DNA of 64,000 nucleotides. Origin: Vibrio sp. 10N.286.49.B1 (GTDB lineage Bacteria; Pseudomonadota; Gammaproteobacteria; Enterobacterales; Vibrionaceae). A program made the translations under genes and the position numbers. Shown here piece by piece: positions 53,469-64,000 of this stretch. The stretch is from assembly GCF_002873335.1 (NCBI RefSeq), contig NZ_MCUW01000017.1:9801-73800 (forward strand). Direction: 5' to 3'. Positions within the stretch are counted from its first letter, which is position 1, and every line of letters starts with the position of its first letter. Below the pieces are notes generated by a model that saw only the letters and a list, made by a program, of their open reading frames with translations, had not been told where the DNA came from and did no database searches.

Positions 53469-53500
53469 TAGGGCCCGCACTTATGAAAGTACTGGCCCTA
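53469..53500. other. Hairpin in the fmt-rsmB gap
   Basis: TAGGGCC and GGCCCTA (53469-53475 and 53494-53500) enclose a smaller ACTT/AAGT stem. No clear T-run follows on the minus strand, so it may only attenuate transcription into rsmB. Confidence 0.5.
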
Positions 53501-53517
53501 TTGATCGAGGGGAAGTG

Positions 53518-54465
53518 TTAGCTAAGGATGGTGCCCACTTCGAACCAGTTCGCTTTTGAGTTCAGAACATCACTGACAGGCATTGCTTTTTTCCCCGGTA
53601 CCTGAATCTGATCAAGTACGACAATGCCTTGTCCGGTTGCGATGTAAATTCCTGTTTTATCGGATTTAAGAATAGTACCCGGTGCTTTATCTGTCTCGCC
53701 GCTTTCAGCAATAGCACGCCAAACCTTGACGTTATTTTCTTGTACTGAGAAGTAACTCATTGGCCAAGGGTTAAAAGCACGAATGCAGCGCTCAATAAAG
53801 ATGGCGTCTTGAGTCCAATCGATTTTTGCTTCTTCTTTGCTCAGCTTACTCGCGTAATTGGCTTCGTCATCGTTTTGTTTGACAGGCGTGGCCGATCCAT
53901 CCGCGATGGTGTTCAAGCACTCTAACAAGGCGCCCGGACCTAAGTCCGCAAGCTTTTCGTACATAGAGGCGCTGGTATCATCGGGCTCAATTGGCGTCGT
54001 TGCAATGGAGAGCATATCGCCAGTATCGAGTCCGATATCCATTTGCATAATGGTCACGCCCGTTTCTTTGTCGCCAGCCCAAATCGAGCGCTGGATGGGC
54101 GCTGCACCACGCCAGCGAGGCAGGATGGAGCCATGCACATTAATGCAACCTAGCTTTGGAGTATCAAGAACCACCTGCGGTAGCAGCAAACCGTAAGCGA
54201 CCACAACCATGATGTCAGCATTTAAATCGGCGAGTGCTTGTTTTGCTTCTTCAGATTTAAAATTTTCAGGCTGATAAACCGGAATATTATGCTCGCTTGC
54301 GATATTTTTTACTGGGCTAGCGGTCAGTTTTTTACCACGACCAGCAGGTCGGTCTGGTTGGGTATAGACGGCAATTACCTCGTGCTCCGAAGACAATAAC
54401 GCCGCCAAGTGACGGGCGGCGAAGTCTGGAGTACCGGCAAACACAATGCGTAATGATTGGCTCAC
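53518..54465 (-). CDS. fmt: Methionyl-tRNA formyltransferase
   Basis: Fmt formylates initiator Met-tRNA. The 315-residue protein has [16 protein letters not shown] at the start, the catalytic [16 protein letters not shown] and the C-terminal tRNA-binding domain. It lies 19 bp after def, the deformylase that later removes the same formyl group. Confidence 0.97.
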   Translation of the reverse strand: MSQSLRIVFAGTPDFAARHLAALLSSEHEVIAVYTQPDRPAGRGKKLTASPVKNIASEHNIPVYQPENFKSEEAKQALADLNADIMVVVAYGLLLPQVVLDTPKLGCINVHGSILPRWRGAAPIQRSIWAGDKETGVTIMQMDIGLDTGDMLSIATTPIEPDDTSASMYEKLADLGPGALLECLNTIADGSATPVKQNDDEANYASKLSKEEAKIDWTQDAIFIERCIRAFNPWPMSYFSVQENNVKVWRAIAESGETDKAPGTILKSDKTGIYIATGQGIVVLDQIQVPGKKAMPVSDVLNSKANWFEVGTILS

Positions 54466-54484
54466 AGAAACCTCACTTTAGTGG

Positions 54485-54994
54485 TTATTGTTTCGCGTTG
54501 AAGCGCTGAATTTTTTCTAGCTTATCTTTGATGCGCTTGCGCTTGAGAGGGGAAAGATAATCAACAAAAAGTTTTCCCTCTAGGTGATCGAGCTCATGTT
54601 GAACACAAATCGCCAGTAGGTCATCAGCCTCAAAAGAGAACGTCTCGCCTTCGCGATTTAGCGCAGTGACACTGACTTCTGCTGCGCGAGCGACGAGCGC
54701 GCGTGCACCAGGTACAGACAAACAGCCTTCTTCAATACCATCTTCACCACGTTTTTCCGTGATCTCTGGATTGATGAGCACCATAGGTTGGTCGCGGCTA
54801 TCGGAAATATCGATGACGACGATACGTTGATGAAAATCAACTTGTGTCGCGGCTAGGCCAATCCCTTCTTCGTCGTACATGGTTTCAATCATGTCATCGA
54901 CAAACTTTTGAATCTCCGGAGTAACCTCAGATACTGGCTTTGCTACCGTTCTTAGGCGCTCATCCGGGAAAGTTAATACTTGTAATACAGACAT
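54485..54994 (-). CDS. def: Peptide deformylase
   Basis: Def removes the N-formyl group from new proteins. From the ATG at 54994 ([14 protein letters not shown]) it is 169 residues with the three family motifs [16 protein letters not shown] and QHELDH, whose Cys and two His bind the metal. A GTG at 55000 would add two residues. It is divergent from the LysM gene. Confidence 0.97.
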   Translation of the reverse strand: MSVLQVLTFPDERLRTVAKPVSEVTPEIQKFVDDMIETMYDEEGIGLAATQVDFHQRIVVIDISDSRDQPMVLINPEITEKRGEDGIEEGCLSVPGARALVARAAEVSVTALNREGETFSFEADDLLAICVQHELDHLEGKLFVDYLSPLKRKRIKDKLEKIQRFNAKQ

Positions 54995-55109
54995 ATACAC
55001 TCAAAATATTGAACTGTGCCGAATAGGCACGGACTTCGTTGGTTCAATTCTAGACATTTTCGGACCTAAATGACAGCATCCCATGAAACAAAGCAAGGGA
55101 ATGCTGGAG

Positions 55110-56219
55110 ATGAGGCAACGAATAGTTAGGTTGGTGCGGGGTTTGGCTCTATTTAGTTTTACTTTGTTTTTTGCGTTCCCAGGTCTGTCTAATGAGTTGA
55201 GGCTTAAATCAAATGTGCCATCAACGTATGTCGTGGTAAAAGGAGACACCCTTTGGGGTATTTCGACGCTGTATCTTCGTTCGCCGTGGCGATGGCCAGA
55301 GTTATGGGGCTACAACCAGCATGTGACTAATCCGCATTTAATCTATCCTGGCGACAAACTTAATCTTACTTGGGTTGATGGTAGGCCAAGACTCAGCATA
55401 AAAAGTGTTAAAACGTTGTCGCCGGTTGTTCGTATTGATAACAAGCGTCCGATTGCTGGTGCAGACCGCTTAACGGTGATGCGTTATTTAGAAAAAGAAG
55501 GCTTGGTAAACAGCAAAGTCCTTGAGTCATTTCCAGTGGTTGTTGGCTCTAATCGAGGGCTAGATTACGTGACGGATCGTGATGAGTTGTACATTCAATA
55601 CCAAGGCCGCGAGCGAGCATGGGGTATTTACCGAGTAGGTAAAGCGTATTCCAATCATCTGGGTGCTGATATGAAGGAAGTGCGCTTACTTGCGGAGGCA
55701 CACACCATTGGACACAACAATGGGGTGACGACGCTTCAAATATCGAGCCTAAAACGAGAATTGAAAAAGGGGGATGTTGTCATCCCACTTAGCGCGCACC
55801 AAGACCTATCGCTGGCATCCAATTTTTCACCACGACCTGGCCCCTCTATCGATACTATTAAGCTATTGGGGGCCATGAACTCCCTTAACTATGCGGTCCA
55901 AGGTCAGACTGTTGTTTTAAATGTCGGTACAATGGCAGGGATTGAACAAGGCAGTATTTTTCTTATTAAGCGCAACAGTGAGGACTTTCGTTTCTCGGCT
56001 GGAGAGAAAAGTATCGAAAAAAAAGACAATAGAGCGTCCCTGTCATTTCCCAAGGTTGAGATTGGTCAACTGATGGTGATTCGCCCCTATGAGTATTTTA
56101 GTATTGCTGTCATCACGACATCAACCGAACCTGTTTCAATGCAGGCGATTATCGAAGCACCCAATATGTCACATGCGGTAGACAGGTTCCCCAACACTGA
56201 TGATGCCATTGATGGGTGA
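55110..56219 (+). CDS. LysM-domain protein
   Basis: A secreted or membrane-anchored protein with an N-terminal hydrophobic signal (MRQRIVRLVRGLALFSF) and one LysM module (TYVVVKGDTLWGIS to IYPGDKLNLTW, roughly residues 38-90), which binds peptidoglycan. The rest (about 270 residues) is not recognised. The ATG at 55110 is preferred because AAGGGA lies nine bases before it; the ATG at 55083 has no ribosome site. Its last 20 bp overlap dprA, suggesting coupled expression. Confidence 0.85.
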   Translation: MRQRIVRLVRGLALFSFTLFFAFPGLSNELRLKSNVPSTYVVVKGDTLWGISTLYLRSPWRWPELWGYNQHVTNPHLIYPGDKLNLTWVDGRPRLSIKSVKTLSPVVRIDNKRPIAGADRLTVMRYLEKEGLVNSKVLESFPVVVGSNRGLDYVTDRDELYIQYQGRERAWGIYRVGKAYSNHLGADMKEVRLLAEAHTIGHNNGVTTLQISSLKRELKKGDVVIPLSAHQDLSLASNFSPRPGPSIDTIKLLGAMNSLNYAVQGQTVVLNVGTMAGIEQGSIFLIKRNSEDFRFSAGEKSIEKKDNRASLSFPKVEIGQLMVIRPYEYFSIAVITTSTEPVSMQAIIEAPNMSHAVDRFPNTDDAIDG

Positions 56220-57318
56220 TAGCGAATTAAGAGCATGGCTAACGCTGGCTTTATGTCCGGGTGTTGGGTCGATTACCTTTCATAAATTGTGTGCAATTAC
56301 CTCCCCTAGCGCATTGGTTCAATTCGATGCACAGCGACTCCGATCTATTGGTTTAAAAGAAAACCAGATTCGGTTCATTCACTATGATGCCTGCAAGAGT
56401 GTGGAGGCGTGTCTTGAGTGGCGCGGCGAATCGAGTCATCATATTATTCTATCCACTGACGCTCATTACCCTGCGCTGCTTCGCGAGACGAAAGGGTACC
56501 CTCCGATGTTATTTGTTAGTGGGCACTTACCTATATTAAGTCGCCCACAAATCGCGATGGTAGGCAGCCGCAATGCAACGCGAGAAGGGCTGGAAACCGC
56601 CGCACAATACGGACAAGCATTCTCTGAACAAGGTTTTGTCGTAACGAGTGGCTTAGCTCTGGGTATTGATGGTCATGCTCATCAAGGTGCGTTGAGTGCT
56701 GGTGGTAGTACCATTGCCGTATTGGGTTCGGGTTTAGGTCATATCTACCCTCATCGCCATAAGGGACTTGCTAACCGTATTCGAGAGAAAGGCGCTCTCG
56801 TTAGTGAGCACCCCCCGTTCATTAAACCTAGGCCAGAGTTCTTCCCACGACGAAATCGGATTATCAGCGGTCTTTCTGCTGGGGTGTTAGTGGTTGAGGC
56901 AACGGAAAAAAGTGGTTCCTTGATTACGGCCCGATATGCCGCTGAGCAAGGTCGTGATGTTTTTGCTATTCCAGGTTCGATTCGTCATCCCTTTCACAGT
57001 GGCTGTCACTCTTTGATAAGAAGTGGTGCATTTCTCGTACAAACACCTAAAGACGTGGTGGATGAAATAGAATCTTTAGTGAACTGGTCTAAAGATCATC
57101 AACCAACACTTTTTGACCAAGTTATTGATAAAGAAGAATTGCCATATCCTAATCTGTTGGCTAACGTAGGAATAGACGCAACACCTGTTGATATTTTGGC
57201 TCAAAAGACCCATATTCCTGTGCATGAGGTCATGCAACAGCTCCTTGAGCTTGAACTGCTTGGCCATATTGTTGCCGTTACCGGTGGTTATATTCTCAAA
57301 GGGAGAGGCAAGCTATGA
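56200..57318 (+). CDS. dprA: DNA-processing protein DprA
   Basis: DprA binds incoming single-stranded DNA and loads RecA in natural transformation. The 372-residue protein has an N-terminal helical domain, the Rossmann-like core with [30 protein letters not shown], the [13 protein letters not shown] motif and a C-terminal winged helix. The exact start among several nearby ATGs (56200, 56203, 56212) is uncertain. It overlaps smg by 4 bp. Confidence 0.96.
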   Translation: MMPLMGDSELRAWLTLALCPGVGSITFHKLCAITSPSALVQFDAQRLRSIGLKENQIRFIHYDACKSVEACLEWRGESSHHIILSTDAHYPALLRETKGYPPMLFVSGHLPILSRPQIAMVGSRNATREGLETAAQYGQAFSEQGFVVTSGLALGIDGHAHQGALSAGGSTIAVLGSGLGHIYPHRHKGLANRIREKGALVSEHPPFIKPRPEFFPRRNRIISGLSAGVLVVEATEKSGSLITARYAAEQGRDVFAIPGSIRHPFHSGCHSLIRSGAFLVQTPKDVVDEIESLVNWSKDHQPTLFDQVIDKEELPYPNLLANVGIDATPVDILAQKTHIPVHEVMQQLLELELLGHIVAVTGGYILKGRGKL

Positions 57319-57791
57319 TGATGGACATACTGATGTACCTGTTTGAAACCTATATCCATAGCGATGCGGAACTGCAGGTAGACCAAGACGAGCTAGAAGA
57401 TGAATTGCTTCGGGCAGGCTTCCAGCAAAAAGATATCTACAAGGCGCTGCAATGGTTAGAAGATCTAGCGGAGCTTCAAGACACAGATAAGCACTCTGCT
57501 ATTGCTATGAGTGCAGCAACATCGACGCGGGTTTATACCGCCAAAGAAATGTCTCGTATCGATGTCAAAAGTCGCGGATTTCTCATGTTCTTAGAGCAAG
57601 TTGGTGTTCTGACAACTGAGACTCGTGAGATGGTGATTGATCGCGTCATGGGCTTAGAAACGAACGAGTTCGAGTTGGACGACCTAAAATGGATTATTTT
57701 GATGGTACTATTTAATGTACCGGGTAATGAAAATGAGTACACGCTTATGGAAGAGCTGATCTATACCACTGAACAGGGCGTTGTTCACTAA
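57315..57791 (+). CDS. smg: Smg family protein (DUF494)
   Basis: A 158-residue acidic protein that matches E. coli Smg along its length ([42 protein letters not shown]). Its role is not established. It overlaps dprA by 4 bp (ATGA). The first two or three methionines cannot be told apart as starts. Confidence 0.95.
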   Translation: MMMDILMYLFETYIHSDAELQVDQDELEDELLRAGFQQKDIYKALQWLEDLAELQDTDKHSAIAMSAATSTRVYTAKEMSRIDVKSRGFLMFLEQVGVLTTETREMVIDRVMGLETNEFELDDLKWIILMVLFNVPGNENEYTLMEELIYTTEQGVVH

Positions 57792-57825
57792 AGAACACGT
57801 TGATATCGTCAATAAAAGAGAGTGT

Positions 57826-58413
57826 ATGAGCGGTAAAATTGATCACCAGTTGTTTTCGGCTCATGAGCATGCGCTTAATAGCGAGTCGTGTCCTCAATGC
57901 CAGCAAGGAACATTGCAGCTAAAAAATGGTAAGCACGGTCCTTTTTTTGGTTGTAGCGATTACCCGGGTTGTGATTACATCAAGCCTTTGCATCAAAATG
58001 ACGGTCATGTCATTAAAGCACTTGGTGTTGCGTGCCCTGATTGTGGGAGTGAACTGCTGCTTCGACAAGGACGGTACGGGATGTTTATTGGCTGTAGTGG
58101 CTACCCAGAGTGTCACTTTATTCAATCGCCGAACAAGCAAGAAGATAGTAAACCGCAAAAAGATGCAGAAGTGGCGTGCCCCGAGTGCGCTAAAGGGCAA
58201 CTGATCGAGCGAAAATCTCGCTTCGGCAAGGTCTTTTATGCGTGTGATGCCTACCCTAAATGCAAGTTTGCCATCAATCACCCTCCTATCATCGGTGATT
58301 GTGAATTCTGTGGCTTCCCCTTGCTGACCGAAAAGAAGCGAGCATCCGGCACGGTATTTGAGTGCGCCTCACGTGCATGTCACAAGGTTCAGAGCGAAAA
58401 AACGGCTCTATAA
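57826..58413 (+). CDS. yrdD: Topoisomerase-type zinc-ribbon protein (YrdD-like)
   Basis: A 195-residue protein made of four Cys4 zinc ribbons of the topoisomerase I C-terminal type: CPQCQQGTLQ, CPDCGSELLL, CPECAKGQLIE and CEFCGFPLL each begin one. It lacks a topoisomerase catalytic domain and probably binds single-stranded DNA or RNA. The ATG at 57826 (MSGKIDHQ) with AGAGAG upstream is preferred to an in-frame reading from 57781 inside smg. Confidence 0.9.
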   Translation: MSGKIDHQLFSAHEHALNSESCPQCQQGTLQLKNGKHGPFFGCSDYPGCDYIKPLHQNDGHVIKALGVACPDCGSELLLRQGRYGMFIGCSGYPECHFIQSPNKQEDSKPQKDAEVACPECAKGQLIERKSRFGKVFYACDAYPKCKFAINHPPIIGDCEFCGFPLLTEKKRASGTVFECASRACHKVQSEKTAL

Positions 58414-58424
58414 TGAGCCGTTTA
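58399..58424. terminator. Bidirectional terminator between yrdD and purK
   Basis: AAACGGCTC (58400-58408) pairs with GAGCCGTTT (58415-58423). The yrdD stop codon lies in its loop. On the minus strand a run of six T follows, so it mainly ends purEK. Confidence 0.88.
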
Positions 58425-58464
58425 TCTTGGTTGTACCATTTTATTAAACACTTAACTTTCTAGG

Positions 58465-59595
58465 CTAAAGCGCTTGTGCTGCTGGCATTAAAGCAGGAAA
58501 CGCATTGTGGTCTAAGATGTCGGCAAGCTTAAGAAGTTGAGCCTTCAGTTCAGCGTTGTTCGACGCGGACACATTGATATGGCCCATTTTTCTGCCAGTA
58601 CGTTTTTCTTTACCGTACCAATGTACATGGCAACCAGCGAGTTGATATACCGCTTCCGGAACGCAATCTTGGCCTAGTATATTCACCATCGATGTTGCTC
58701 TGGTGAGCTGAGTGGATCCGAGTGGCATATCACACACTGCCCGTAAATGGTTCTCAAATTGGCAAGTATCGGCACCTTGTTGTGTCCAGTGTCCTGAGTT
58801 GTGCACACGAGGTGCAATCTCATTGACCAGCAATTCACCATCAACATCAAAGAACTCAAGTGCTAGTACACCAACGTAATCCAAAGAATTAGCAACGGCA
58901 GTAAACATTTCAGCGGCTTGTTGTTGTACTGCTCTTTCATCAATGGCAGTAGACAGTGTTAACACACCATCGGTATGTACGTTTTCGGCCAGGGGATAAA
59001 TAGCAATGTCGCCTTGCTTGTTACGAGCACCTACCAGAGAAACCTCACGTTGGAAGGGAACAAATTCTTCTGCGACAATCGCTTGGTTGTCGGACTGCTC
59101 GATACACTCTTGCATTTCCGCCCAGATCGCATCCACATTCTCAAGTGATTTTAAGCGCCACTGGCCTTTGCCGTCGTAACCACCAAGTGCACTTTTTAGC
59201 ACCATAGGTAGGCCGACGGTCGTTATCGCAGCGTCAAAATCAGCTCGTGATCGAATAACGGCGTAGGTAGCATTTTTTACTTTGGCGCTATCGAGTAATA
59301 CTTTTTCAATACGTCGGTCGCCGCCAGCTTTAATCGCTTGTGTGGAAGGGCGGAATTTGCCACTTTTTTCGCATACATCGAGAACATTGAGAGGAATATG
59401 TTCGAACTCCGCGGTAATGACATCAGCAAGATCGATAGCTTGCTGTAAACCATTGCCCAGAACCTCTAAGGTGAGAGGGTGAACGATATTCTCACTTTTC
59501 ACATCAAACGCTGATATTTTGATATTGAGCGGTGCGCCAGCCAAAGACATCATGCGCGCCAGCTGACCAGCACCTAAGACCAATACGTGCTTCAT
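58465..59595 (-). CDS. purK: 5-(carboxyamino)imidazole ribonucleotide synthase
   Basis: PurK is the ATP-grasp enzyme that carboxylates aminoimidazole ribonucleotide in purine synthesis. The 376-residue protein has the N-terminal GAGQLARMM, the ATP-grasp loop [11 protein letters not shown] and the metal-binding [14 protein letters not shown]. Its start is 2 bp from the purE stop, so the two are coupled. Confidence 0.97.
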   Translation of the reverse strand: MKHVLVLGAGQLARMMSLAGAPLNIKISAFDVKSENIVHPLTLEVLGNGLQQAIDLADVITAEFEHIPLNVLDVCEKSGKFRPSTQAIKAGGDRRIEKVLLDSAKVKNATYAVIRSRADFDAAITTVGLPMVLKSALGGYDGKGQWRLKSLENVDAIWAEMQECIEQSDNQAIVAEEFVPFQREVSLVGARNKQGDIAIYPLAENVHTDGVLTLSTAIDERAVQQQAAEMFTAVANSLDYVGVLALEFFDVDGELLVNEIAPRVHNSGHWTQQGADTCQFENHLRAVCDMPLGSTQLTRATSMVNILGQDCVPEAVYQLAGCHVHWYGKEKRTGRKMGHINVSASNNAELKAQLLKLADILDHNAFPALMPAAQAL

Positions 59596-59597
59596 TA

Positions 59598-60083
59598 TTA
59601 ACCCTCTGATGGATCTGGGTTTGCGAGCACAGTGTCCGTTTGTGTCTGTCGGAATGCTTCGACTTTTTCCATGACGCTATTATCATGAATACCGATAATC
59701 TGAGCGGCAAGAATCCCCGCATTTGCAGCGCCAGCTTCACCGATCGCAAGGGTGCCTACTGCGATCCCTTTTGGCATTTGAACGATTGAAAGTAGAGAAT
59801 CCATTCCTTTAAGTGCACGACTTTGAACGGGAACACCTAACACAGGAACGCTAGTGAAAGCCGCAGCCATACCAGGAAGATGCGCTGCACCGCCAGCACC
59901 TGCGATAATCACAGAAATACCACGTTCTTTTGCTGACGTCGCGTAGTCCGCAAGTAGTTGTGGTGTGCGGTGAGCTGAAACGACTTTTGTTTCATATTCA
60001 ACACCAAATTGGTCTAGCATGTCAGCGGCCAGTTGCATTGTTGGCCAGTCTGATTTTGAACCCATGATAATACCGACTTTCAT
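59598..60083 (-). CDS. purE: N5-carboxyaminoimidazole ribonucleotide mutase
   Basis: PurE moves the carboxylate of N5-CAIR to C4. From the ATG at 60083 ([13 protein letters not shown]) it has 161 residues; AAGGAG lies upstream and five extra codons from 60098 are rejected. Motifs SAHRTPQLL and [11 protein letters not shown] are intact. It is the first gene of the purEK operon, behind a PurR operator. Confidence 0.97.
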   Translation of the reverse strand: MKVGIIMGSKSDWPTMQLAADMLDQFGVEYETKVVSAHRTPQLLADYATSAKERGISVIIAGAGGAAHLPGMAAAFTSVPVLGVPVQSRALKGMDSLLSIVQMPKGIAVGTLAIGEAGAANAGILAAQIIGIHDNSVMEKVEAFRQTQTDTVLANPDPSEG

Positions 60084-60127
60084 TCGACGCTCCTTCAAAG
60101 CATGTTCAAATGGATTAAATTGCGCGC

Positions 60128-60165
60128 ATTATACGAGTATTTTTTTCCAAGGAAAACGTTTGCGT
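60128..60165 (-). promoter_or_regulatory. purE promoter with overlapping PurR operator
   Basis: On the minus strand, the 16-mer at 60150-60165 reads ACGCAAACGTTTTCCT, matching the PurR consensus ACGCAAACGTTTTCNT in all but possibly one position. It overlaps a -35 (TTTTCC) that is 17 bp from a perfect -10 TATAAT (60128-60133 region). PurR with hypoxanthine or guanine should block polymerase here. Confidence 0.88.
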
Positions 60166-60266
60166 GAGTGAAAGTTGGGTTTTTTTCTGGATTCTAAAGA
60201 GTGTTTTGCGCATAGTGCCGTTGAATTGTAAAAAAAATGTATAGATTTAAAGGGAAGGAAGACGCA

Positions 60267-60824
60267 GTGAATAATGTTCTCTCTATGGTCGATATGCTGA
60301 AATCGGGTGAGGTTATTGCTTACCCAACAGAAGGTGTGTTTGGTGTGGGTTGTGATCCTGACAATATTCAGGCGATTGAGAAATTGTTGGCAGTAAAAGA
60401 GCGACCGGTAGAAAAGGGCTTGATTCTAATTGCCAGTAATTATGAACAGCTGCGTCCTTATATTGATGAAAATCAACTCACTAAAGCTCAACTTGCTCAT
60501 GTTACGGCGACTTGGCCTGGGCCTTACACGTGGATCATGCCGGCAAGTGAAAGGGTATCTCCATGGCTCAGCGGTCAGTTTGATACGATTGCTGTTAGGG
60601 TAACGGACCATGTTTTAGTTCAAGCGTTATGCTTGGCATTCGATAAACCGATTACTTCTACCAGTGCTAATTTGTCGGGTATGCCATCTTGCATGACAGT
60701 TCAGCAGGTTCATGAGCAACTTGGAGGCCGACTTGCGGGTATTCTTGATGGAGAGGTTGGTGGGCGCTCAAAGCCAAGTGAGATTCGTGATGCCCGCACT
60801 CAGCAGCTTATTAGACAGGGTTAA
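60267..60824 (+). CDS. tsaC: L-threonylcarbamoyladenylate synthase TsaC
   Basis: TsaC makes the threonylcarbamoyl-AMP used for t6A37 in ANN-decoding tRNAs. The GTG at 60267 (VNNVLSMVDMLKSG) gives 185 residues, the usual length, and has AAGGAAG eight bases upstream; the ATG at 60237 has no ribosome site. Motifs AYPTEGVFGVGCDP and STSANLSG are present. hemF and aroE follow closely. Confidence 0.95.
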   Translation: MNNVLSMVDMLKSGEVIAYPTEGVFGVGCDPDNIQAIEKLLAVKERPVEKGLILIASNYEQLRPYIDENQLTKAQLAHVTATWPGPYTWIMPASERVSPWLSGQFDTIAVRVTDHVLVQALCLAFDKPITSTSANLSGMPSCMTVQQVHEQLGGRLAGILDGEVGGRSKPSEIRDARTQQLIRQG

Positions 60825-61745
<921 letters not shown>

Positions 61746-61754
61746 CTTGGCGAA

Positions 61755-61798
61755 TGCATGCTGAAGTGATAGTGTCTTTCTCATCACTTTAGTATGCA
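61755..61798 (+). other. Long RNA hairpin between hemF and aroE
   Basis: TGCATGCTGAAGTGAT (61755-61770) pairs with ATCACTTTAGTATGCA (61783-61798): 16 consecutive pairs, two of them G-U, around a 12-nt loop. The G-U pairs mean it is stable only in the plus-strand RNA. No T-run follows, and the aroE ATG is 12 bp beyond the stem. Confidence 0.8.
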
Positions 61799-61810
61799 AC
61801 AGGCAGGGAC

Positions 61811-62632
61811 ATGAGCAAACTAGATCAGTACGTTGTTTTCGGGAATCCAATCTCCCAAAGTAAATCACCTTTTATCCATACATTGTTTGCTAGGCAGACT
61901 GCACAAAATATGGAATATGGCCGTCAAGAGCCTAAAAAAGGAGAGTTTTTGTCTGCGGTCGAAGTGTTTTTCAATTCTGGTGGTCGAGGGTGCAACATCA
62001 CGGCACCTTTTAAAGAAGAAGCATATCAGTTCGCAGGTCGCCTGACTGAACGAGCGCAACTAGCTGGTGCTGTTAATACCCTTAAGAAACTCGATGATGG
62101 CGAGATCATCGGTGATAACACGGATGGTGAAGGTTTGGTCCAGGACTTACTTCAACATCAGGTCACCTTAGAAGGTGCATCAATACTTGTCATTGGTGCC
62201 GGAGGTGCTGCTCGTGGGGTATTAAAACCGCTTCTTGATCAAAACCCTTCTTCTATTACAGTAACAAATCGAACGTTTGAAAAAGCTCAAGAATTAGCAA
62301 GTATTTTTACTGGAGTCAATGCTGCTCCAATCGATGAGATACTCACAAGCTACGATGTGGTCATTAACTCAACCTCAGCAAGCCTATATCAACAGCGACC
62401 AGACATCAGCGACGCTATCTTTAAACCTCAAACGATCAGTTATGATATGGCTTATGGTCAAGGCCTGACTACATTTAACCAATGGGCAAAGGATTCAGGC
62501 GTACTTTTGACTTATGACGGGCTCGGTATGTTAGTTGGCCAAGCGGCTGAAAGCTTTATGCTGTGGCGTGGACTGAGGCCGGGGGCGAAGCAAATTTTGC
62601 GTGAATTGAGGAAAAACCTTGAGGGAGAATAA
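61811..62632 (+). CDS. aroE: Shikimate dehydrogenase
   Basis: AroE reduces 3-dehydroshikimate with NADPH in aromatic synthesis. The 273-residue protein has [11 protein letters not shown], the catalytic NITAPFKE lysine, GDNTDGEG and the NADP loop GAGGAARGV. Its ribosome site may be affected by the hairpin just upstream. yrdB starts directly after its stop. Confidence 0.97.
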   Translation: MSKLDQYVVFGNPISQSKSPFIHTLFARQTAQNMEYGRQEPKKGEFLSAVEVFFNSGGRGCNITAPFKEEAYQFAGRLTERAQLAGAVNTLKKLDDGEIIGDNTDGEGLVQDLLQHQVTLEGASILVIGAGGAARGVLKPLLDQNPSSITVTNRTFEKAQELASIFTGVNAAPIDEILTSYDVVINSTSASLYQQRPDISDAIFKPQTISYDMAYGQGLTTFNQWAKDSGVLLTYDGLGMLVGQAAESFMLWRGLRPGAKQILRELRKNLEGE

Positions 62633-62896
62633 ATGAATCAATCGATCTTATTTTCAGATGATATTACCTGGAATCAAGAGCTGTTGCTGCTAACATTTCA
62701 TGCGCATCAATCAGGGATGATGATACGTTGCTCTATTAGCCATGATCGGTTGAGTCAACTTTCTTCAACATTGGTCAATAATAAAACAGACGCTTTTAAC
62801 GCTTATCGTATTGCCCAGTTCGATATAGAAGATCTAGCAGAAGCCCTCATCGAAGATGAGGACTTTGATTTAGAGGGTAGCATCACGATACGTTAA
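62633..62896 (+). CDS. yrdB: DUF1488 family protein (YrdB-like)
   Basis: An 87-residue acidic protein that shares the small DUF1488 fold with E. coli YrdB and sits in the same place, right after aroE. Its function is unknown. Its TAA overlaps the convergent yrdA stop by three bases. Confidence 0.85.
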   Translation: MNQSILFSDDITWNQELLLLTFHAHQSGMMIRCSISHDRLSQLSSTLVNNKTDAFNAYRIAQFDIEDLAEALIEDEDFDLEGSITIR

Positions 62897-63441
62897 CGAA
62901 TGATCTCAACCGTATTTATGTAATCATTTTTGTTTTGCACGTAATTGTCGGATGACTTTTGTAGAAAAGCTTGTTCTTTTTCTGTGAGCAAGCGGATTTT
63001 CTTAACTGGGCTACCCATATAGAGATAACCACTTTCTAGTGTTTTATTTGGAGGAACTAAACTTCCCGCCCCAATCATCACATCCGATTCAATAATGCTG
63101 CCGTCTAAGATAATGCTTCCCATGCCGACTAATACTCGGTCGTGTATCGAGCAACCATGTAACATAACCTGATGGCCAATAGTGACATCATTACCAATGA
63201 GCAGTGGATAGCCATCAGGGTTATCGGTATTTTTATGTGTTACGTGTAAAACGCTATTGTCTTGAATGTTGGTTCTGTCACCGATAACGATCTTGTTCAC
63301 ATCACCGCGTGCTGAAACAAACGGCCAAATGCTCACGTCTTTACCTAAATGCACGTTACCAATAATGGTACTTGTGGCATCTATATAGACAGAAGAGTCG
63401 AATTGAGGACAAATGCCTCTAAAACTGCGAACTGAAGTCAT
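62893..63441 (-). CDS. yrdA: Gamma-carbonic-anhydrase-like hexapeptide-repeat protein (YrdA)
   Basis: A 182-residue left-handed beta-helix protein of the gamma carbonic anhydrase family. Metal-ligand histidines occur in VLHVTHKN and IGHQVMLHGC, and many I-G-x-x-(T/S) hexapeptide turns are visible. Enzymatic activity is not proven for E. coli YrdA. It faces yrdB and lies between aroE-yrdB and the rRNA operon, as in E. coli. Confidence 0.93.
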   Translation of the reverse strand: MTSVRSFRGICPQFDSSVYIDATSTIIGNVHLGKDVSIWPFVSARGDVNKIVIGDRTNIQDNSVLHVTHKNTDNPDGYPLLIGNDVTIGHQVMLHGCSIHDRVLVGMGSIILDGSIIESDVMIGAGSLVPPNKTLESGYLYMGSPVKKIRLLTEKEQAFLQKSSDNYVQNKNDYINTVEIIR

Positions 63442-63499
63442 AATTAGCTCTTACTTTATAAATATACATATCATTTTGTCGAGTTTAAGCGGTTTTATA

Positions 63500-63588
63500 G
63501 CCATTAAGAATAAAAAACAACCAAGCAAACAAAAAAACAAAAAAAACTCGTCTTTAGGGGTTGCCAATGTGATTCGGATCTCTATAAT
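63500..63588 (+). promoter_or_regulatory. rRNA operon P1 promoter with UP element
   Basis: An A-rich tract (about 63505-63546) precedes TTGCCA (63561-63566), a 16-bp spacer and TATAAT (63583-63588), followed by a GC-rich discriminator GCGACCCC. This is a stringently controlled rrn P1 type promoter. Confidence 0.9.
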
Positions 63589-63686
63589 GCGACCCCACTG
63601 AGACGGGAAAGGTTGTTAGAAACCAAGAACGAATCAGCAAGGTTATTCAGCTCAATGAGCTAAGCAAAATTAGTTTTAAAAAGTGT

Positions 63687-63714
63687 TTGACACTGAAAAT
63701 TAACTCGCTAAAAT
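63687..63714 (+). promoter_or_regulatory. rRNA operon P2 promoter
   Basis: TTGACA (63687-63692), a 16-bp spacer and TAAAAT (63709-63714), about 126 bp downstream of P1. Confidence 0.85.
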
Positions 63715-63722
63715 AGCCGTCC

Positions 63723-64000
63723 GTTTCGAGTGAAGCTCGAAACAAGCTCTTTAACAATATAGACCTATATCAATCTGTGTGGACACTTGTTGATGATAAT
63801 CATTAAGTTTGCTTCTGCTTTAGCAGAGATAAACAACTTCTTCGGAAGTAAAATGGTTTTCAATGAACACGTGACCTAAGGGTAGTAAGCTCGCTTACTG
63901 TCACACAGTCAAAATTCATTATCGTTCTGTTGGAGCGATAATAGCTTTAAAATTACTTCTTACTTTTTAAGTAAGGGACAGTTTTGAAGTCAGTATTCAT
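63723..64000 (+). other. rRNA leader with antitermination boxB-like hairpin and boxA
   Basis: GTTTCGAG/CTCGAAAC (63723-63743) forms a boxB-like stem, followed by boxA GCTCTTTAACA (63746-63756). The rest is precursor leader up to the window edge. The 16S rRNA 5' end (starting with the usual AATTGAAGAGTTTGATC) is not yet reached. The leader begins after yrdA and runs away from it. Confidence 0.85.

Overview
The window is the replication-origin region of a Vibrionaceae main chromosome, very probably a Vibrio; the species cannot be fixed from sequence alone. The evidence is the order gyrB-recF-dnaN-dnaA, then a polar amino-acid ABC transporter, rpmH-rnpA-yidD-yidC-mnmE-mioC, an oriC of the Escherichia/Vibrio type between mioC and mnmG, then mnmG-rsmG-parA-parB and the complete atpIBEFHAGDC operon. 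DsbA closely resembles Vibrio TcpG/DsbA. Almost everything here is conserved core genome; I see no insertion sequence, prophage, integron, CRISPR array or tRNA gene.

Layout: 1-6004 (minus) carries the partial gyrB, recF, dnaN and dnaA. 6396-8634 (plus) is a cystine-like ABC transporter with a strong terminator between binding protein and permease. 8641-13103 (plus) holds rpmH to mioC. 13136-13560 is oriC, with five DnaA boxes, 13 GATC sites and three AT-rich 12/13-mers. 13561-17777 (plus) is mnmG-rsmG-parAB, and 17778-25003 the ATP synthase operon, whose leader region has two perfect FNR-type palindromes and a tandem duplication. glmU follows.

26641-32299 is the most accessory-looking part: a divergent orphan ABC permease and PheC-like binding protein, a PunC/PunR-like purine-nucleoside exporter and regulator pair, and a membrane GGDEF protein. 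32392-38977 (minus) is a full ilvLGMEDA operon with an intact ilvG, a leader peptide and an attenuator. comM, two paralogous outer-membrane proteins (DUF2860-like), dsbA, srkA, ccoG and yihD follow. 47037-47530 contains an unannotated small basic ORF with its own terminator and an operator-like palindrome, next to a Spo0M-family gene and a haemolysin-III/PAQR gene.

49225-54994 (minus) is def-fmt-rsmB-trkA-trkH, divergent from LysM-dprA-smg-yrdD. Then come purEK with a PurR box, tsaC-hemF-aroE-yrdB, and yrdA. The window ends in the tandem P1/P2 promoters and leader of an rRNA operon; 16S itself is not reached.

The genes fit one picture: an origin macrodomain with replication initiation, clamp, gyrase, origin segregation (ParAB, with a parS-like site at the end of recF), ribosome and tRNA modification genes, ATP synthase and an rRNA operon. 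Compared from memory with V. cholerae chromosome I, where the ilv-to-aroE block lies on the gyrB side of oriC, here it lies on the glmU side, which suggests an origin-spanning inversion.
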